From: [Haemophilus] felis
GTDB taxonomy: Bacteria; Pseudomonadota; Gammaproteobacteria; Enterobacterales; Pasteurellaceae
Assembly (NCBI GenBank): GCA_002015125.1
Contig: MUYB01000015.1
Span: 1 to 62,148, forward strand
Length of the DNA: 62,148 nucleotides
Reading direction: 5' to 3'
The first letter of the stretch is position 1, and each line of letters begins with the position of its first letter. Both the position numbers and the translations under genes were made by a program. Shown here piece after piece: positions 59,710-62,148 of this stretch. The notes beneath the pieces were generated by a model. It was not told the origin of the DNA. It saw nothing but the letters and a program-made list of their open reading frames with translations, and did not search any database.

Positions 59710-60513
59710 TTATTCTTCTAACAAATATACTTCTGTGGTGTGGGTTGGTTTTCTATCATCTTCTGGGGGCAGTTGCATATAATCTCCGTAATATTCGGTT
59801 AAATGCTTGTGATATTCTTTCATTACGGGATATTTATTTCCCTCAAAGTCTAAATAAATCACATCATCAAAATAATTTTTTGGCATATAGGATTTTTGCC
59901 AACAACCATAATCTGATAATACCAAACCGATATATTCTGATTTTTCAAAAGGATACTGTTTTTGGAAAATTCTCAAATTACTTTGCATTTTATTAAATAA
60001 ATAATGAGACAATGTAGAGAATAATTTTTGTTGCCAAGTTCCCTCTTTAGATTTGAACCAACGTTTTCTACAGGAGAAAAAGTGAGTTTTACATTTTTTA
60101 TGTTTTTTCATAAATTCATAAATTAGATTAGCATTATTTGGAACTCCATCAAGGATGAATATATCAATAAAAACAGGCGATTTTCTATTTTGAACATCAA
60201 TAAGTAATGATTTTACATCGAAAATTTTTGTCATAGAGCCAGACATAAATCCTGTTATATCTTCTGCCAAAGATATTTCATAGCGCTTATGATGCATTTT
60301 TTTCCATACTTCTACAAACTTTTGATATTCATCTCTACACATGTAAACATCAACATCATCATCCCAAGGGATAAATCCTTGATGTCTTGCTGCGCCAATC
60401 AAGGTTCCTCCGCCCAAAGAATATCTAATATTGTTTTCTGAACAAACTTTGTCGAAATATTTCAATATTTCTAAAGCAATGAGTTGATGTTCTCTAAGGT
60501 TTATTTTTTTCAT
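59710..60513 (-). CDS. licD: Phosphocholine transferase LicD
   Basis: Transfers phosphocholine from CDP-choline to a sugar of the LPS outer core, at the cytoplasmic face. 267 residues. The LicD/fukutin-type nucleotidyltransferase motif is clear: LGGGTLIGAARHQGFIPWDDDVDVYM at about residues 33-58, with the metal-binding Asp residues. Later PPEDDRKPTH is also typical. Last gene of licB-licC-licD, overlapping licC by 4 bp. In H. influenzae, licD alleles decide which core sugar is decorated. I cannot assign the allele here. Confidence 0.94.
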   Translation of the reverse strand: MKKINLREHQLIALEILKYFDKVCSENNIRYSLGGGTLIGAARHQGFIPWDDDVDVYMCRDEYQKFVEVWKKMHHKRYEISLAEDITGFMSGSMTKIFDVKSLLIDVQNRKSPVFIDIFILDGVPNNANLIYEFMKKHKKCKTHFFSCRKRWFKSKEGTWQQKLFSTLSHYLFNKMQSNLRIFQKQYPFEKSEYIGLVLSDYGCWQKSYMPKNYFDDVIYLDFEGNKYPVMKEYHKHLTEYYGDYMQLPPEDDRKPTHTTEVYLLEE

Positions 60514-61211
60514 AATTTTTCCTTATTAATTTTATTTATAATAAATTGGTAGTGTTCCCATTTATCCATCTCATATCCATCTTCTAATGAAATTAATGCT
60601 GTGGTAACATCCAAATCAGAAATCATATTCATGGGAATGTTATCCCAATATAATTTGCTATTTACTAAAAGAGCATTTGAAAGATAATTTTTTAGTTCAG
60701 ATTTTATCTTTTCACAATCTTTTTTCTGCCAATAAGATACTCCCAATAAACTAGGTTTAACTTCATTACTGACTTTGATATTGATGATTTTTTTGTTGTT
60801 ATCCAGTTCAGGAATCCATTCTTTTTCATCACTGTAAGGTCTTTCAATAACAAAATAGAAACTTTTTCTCGGTGATTTTAGAAAGATATTTTTAAAAAGA
60901 ACTACGTCTGCATCAATAACATAACTATCGTTAAATATCTCTCTTGCAATATGAAAAGAATAAATACTATTGTATTCTGAGTATTTTTCATTGTATAAAA
61001 TATGACATCCATACTTATCTTTTAGGTAAGAAAATTGTTCAGAGAGATGTCCTGTCACAATATATATATCATTTATGTTGGCTTCTCGTAGATATTTTAT
61101 TGTTCTTTCGATATTAGGCTCGCCCAATATTGGTAATAATGCTTTATGTGTTTTTCGGGTAATATCTTTAAATCGACTTCCCAACCCAGCAGCTAGAATT
61201 ATGGCATTCAT
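60510..61211 (-). CDS. licC: CTP:phosphocholine cytidylyltransferase LicC
   Basis: Makes CDP-choline from CTP and phosphocholine. 233 residues with the nucleotidyltransferase opening NAIILAAGLGSRFKDITRKTHKALLPI, then VIDADVVLF (metal-binding DxD-like) and LDVTTALISLEDGYEMD. It overlaps licB and licD by 4 bp each (ATGA-type), so translation is coupled through the cluster. Confidence 0.94.
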   Translation of the reverse strand: MNAIILAAGLGSRFKDITRKTHKALLPILGEPNIERTIKYLREANINDIYIVTGHLSEQFSYLKDKYGCHILYNEKYSEYNSIYSFHIAREIFNDSYVIDADVVLFKNIFLKSPRKSFYFVIERPYSDEKEWIPELDNNKKIINIKVSNEVKPSLLGVSYWQKKDCEKIKSELKNYLSNALLVNSKLYWDNIPMNMISDLDVTTALISLEDGYEMDKWEHYQFIINKINKEKL

Positions 61212-62116
61212 TCTTCTTCCTTTTTATTAACTAACGTGATATAGGCTCCAATAAAAACAAGGCTCGCTAGAATTGCGTTATATAGCGAAACATTTTTACC
61301 TAAAAACAATAGGTTGATGATCAAAACCCAACAGCCATAAGTTATATTTAAGATCATTGCTTTTATTGGTTTTAAAATATGTATAGATTTGTAATAAAGA
61401 ATATAGGAAAACATTGAAAAAATAGTTATAGAAAAAACAAATATATCGAATCTTATATCAGTTAATATATCTATCACTTTAGTTGTTTCAGTAGATAATA
61501 AGATCAATAATAGAGAATAGCCTAAAACAGAACCTAATTGGCGATATAAATAAGCTAGCGATGGTGGCGTTTTTCTCATAATGTAGCTTGATATAACAAT
61601 TTCACTACCCCAAGAAAATGCACACATAACGGCAAGAGATATACCTATTATATAGTTTTTTGAATATTCAGAAGAAAATCCTAATAAAAAACTAGCGAGC
61701 ATAACAAGCGCTAATCCAAAGATCATTTTTTTATTAATTTTTTCATTTAAAAAAACTACTGATAATATTGTACCGACAATAGGATACATGGTAGATATTG
61801 GTGCAGATAATCCTATTCCGATATATTGGATAGATTGCAAATAACATAACATTCCAATAGGGCCGCCAATTAATCCAGCGAATAAACTTAATGTAACTTT
61901 TTTATATGATTGAACAGAAAATAGAGGAGATTTATTTAAGGTTCGATAGGTCAGTCCAACAATTGCACAACTTCCAAATTCAGACAGGAATAAAATAAAT
62001 AAAATGACAGTTAATGACGAGGTAAAAGGATAATTAATATGCAGATTTTCGTATAAAATACCTGCAATAGCCCAAAATAAACCAGATAGTAAGCCCCAAA
62101 TAGTACCTAATCCCAT
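61208..62116 (-). CDS. licB: Choline permease LicB (EamA/DMT family)
   Basis: 302 residues, about ten membrane segments, with two EamA repeats. The opening WGLLSGLFWAIAGILYENLHINYPFTSSL is LicB-like. It imports choline for LPS decoration. In its own frame a TAG lies two codons before the ATG, so no longer version is possible. The tetranucleotide tract begins 14 bp upstream, where the end of licA would be expected. licA itself is not in the window. Confidence 0.92.
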   Translation of the reverse strand: MGLGTIWGLLSGLFWAIAGILYENLHINYPFTSSLTVILFILFLSEFGSCAIVGLTYRTLNKSPLFSVQSYKKVTLSLFAGLIGGPIGMLCYLQSIQYIGIGLSAPISTMYPIVGTILSVVFLNEKINKKMIFGLALVMLASFLLGFSSEYSKNYIIGISLAVMCAFSWGSEIVISSYIMRKTPPSLAYLYRQLGSVLGYSLLLILLSTETTKVIDILTDIRFDIFVFSITIFSMFSYILYYKSIHILKPIKAMILNITYGCWVLIINLLFLGKNVSLYNAILASLVFIGAYITLVNKKEEE

Positions 62117-62130
62117 AATCTAGTACTCTT

Positions 62131-62148
62131 TGACTGACTGACTGACTG
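62131..62148 (-). repeat. AGTC-type tetranucleotide tract cut by the window edge
   Basis: Four and a half TGAC units on the plus strand (AGTC/CAGT on the coding strand of the lic genes), with no interruption up to the last base. The true length is unknown. In H. influenzae the lic1 switch is a CAAT tract in the 5' end of licA, while AGTC tracts are known from the mod methyltransferase gene. Confidence 0.9.

Noticed and set aside
1..62148. CRISPR array, rRNA operon, insertion sequence or prophage
   Set aside because: No regularly spaced repeats, no rRNA sequence, and no transposase, integrase or phage structural gene were found. The repeats present are explained by cdiA, mglC and the two tetranucleotide tracts.

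Overview
The window looks like a contig from a Haemophilus species of the H. influenzae / H. haemolyticus group. The evidence is AT-rich DNA, several exact copies of the uptake-signal core AAGTGCGGT, a lic1-type licB-licC-licD cluster, hemopexin-haem (hxu-like) genes, and housekeeping blocks whose products read as Pasteurellaceae orthologues. I cannot fix the species from sequence alone. Both window edges fall in repeat-prone sequence (a VENN pretoxin boundary on the left, a tetranucleotide tract on the right), so the window may be a complete contig.

Layout. (1) 1-13.4 kb, minus strand: a contact-dependent growth inhibition locus, cdiB-cdiA-cdiI. It is followed by a start-less orphan cdiA 3' module that runs off the left edge at its VENN motif. 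A 254-bp stretch is identical between cdiA and the orphan, and in the same reading frame. (2) 13.6-23.5 kb: hemC-hemD-hemX-hemY, rpsT, murJ, a broken class 1-type dihydroorotate dehydrogenase, ribF and rluC. (3) 23.5-31.6 kb: rne, tRNA-Ser(UGA), the nudC-hemE-yjaG-hup block (same neighbours as in E. coli), ppa and crp. (4) 31.6-37.5 kb: coaBC-dut-slmA-yheU, radC, lnt and corC. (5) 37.6-44.7 kb: galT-galK-galM divergent from mglB-mglA-mglC, with a CRP site between them. Together these import galactose and feed it into the Leloir pathway. (6) 44.7-53.6 kb: an apparent inserted block holding a two-partner hxuB-hxuA pair divergent from a TonB receptor (hxuC), then an ispH lacking its 5' end. The block is flanked by the real mglC and a 0.56-kb mglC fragment in direct orientation. 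(7) 53.7-59.3 kb: a phosphohexomutase, an SbmA/YddA-type ABC transporter and an AspT/YidE-type transporter. (8) 59.7-62.1 kb: licD, licC and licB (phosphocholine decoration of LPS), ending at an AGTC repeat tract.

Main points of interest. hxuB carries five GCCA units inside its signal-peptide coding region, which puts the signal peptide out of frame with the rest of the gene. One added unit, or two lost, would restore it, so it reads as a phase-variable gene in the OFF state. The ispH copy lacks the N-terminus with the first iron-sulphur cysteine, which is hard to reconcile with an essential gene unless a second copy exists. The mglC direct repeats could excise about 9.2 kb. The CDI toxin and immunity proteins match no family I recognise. 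Repeat-based switching at cdiA, hxuB and the lic tract would all affect the cell surface.
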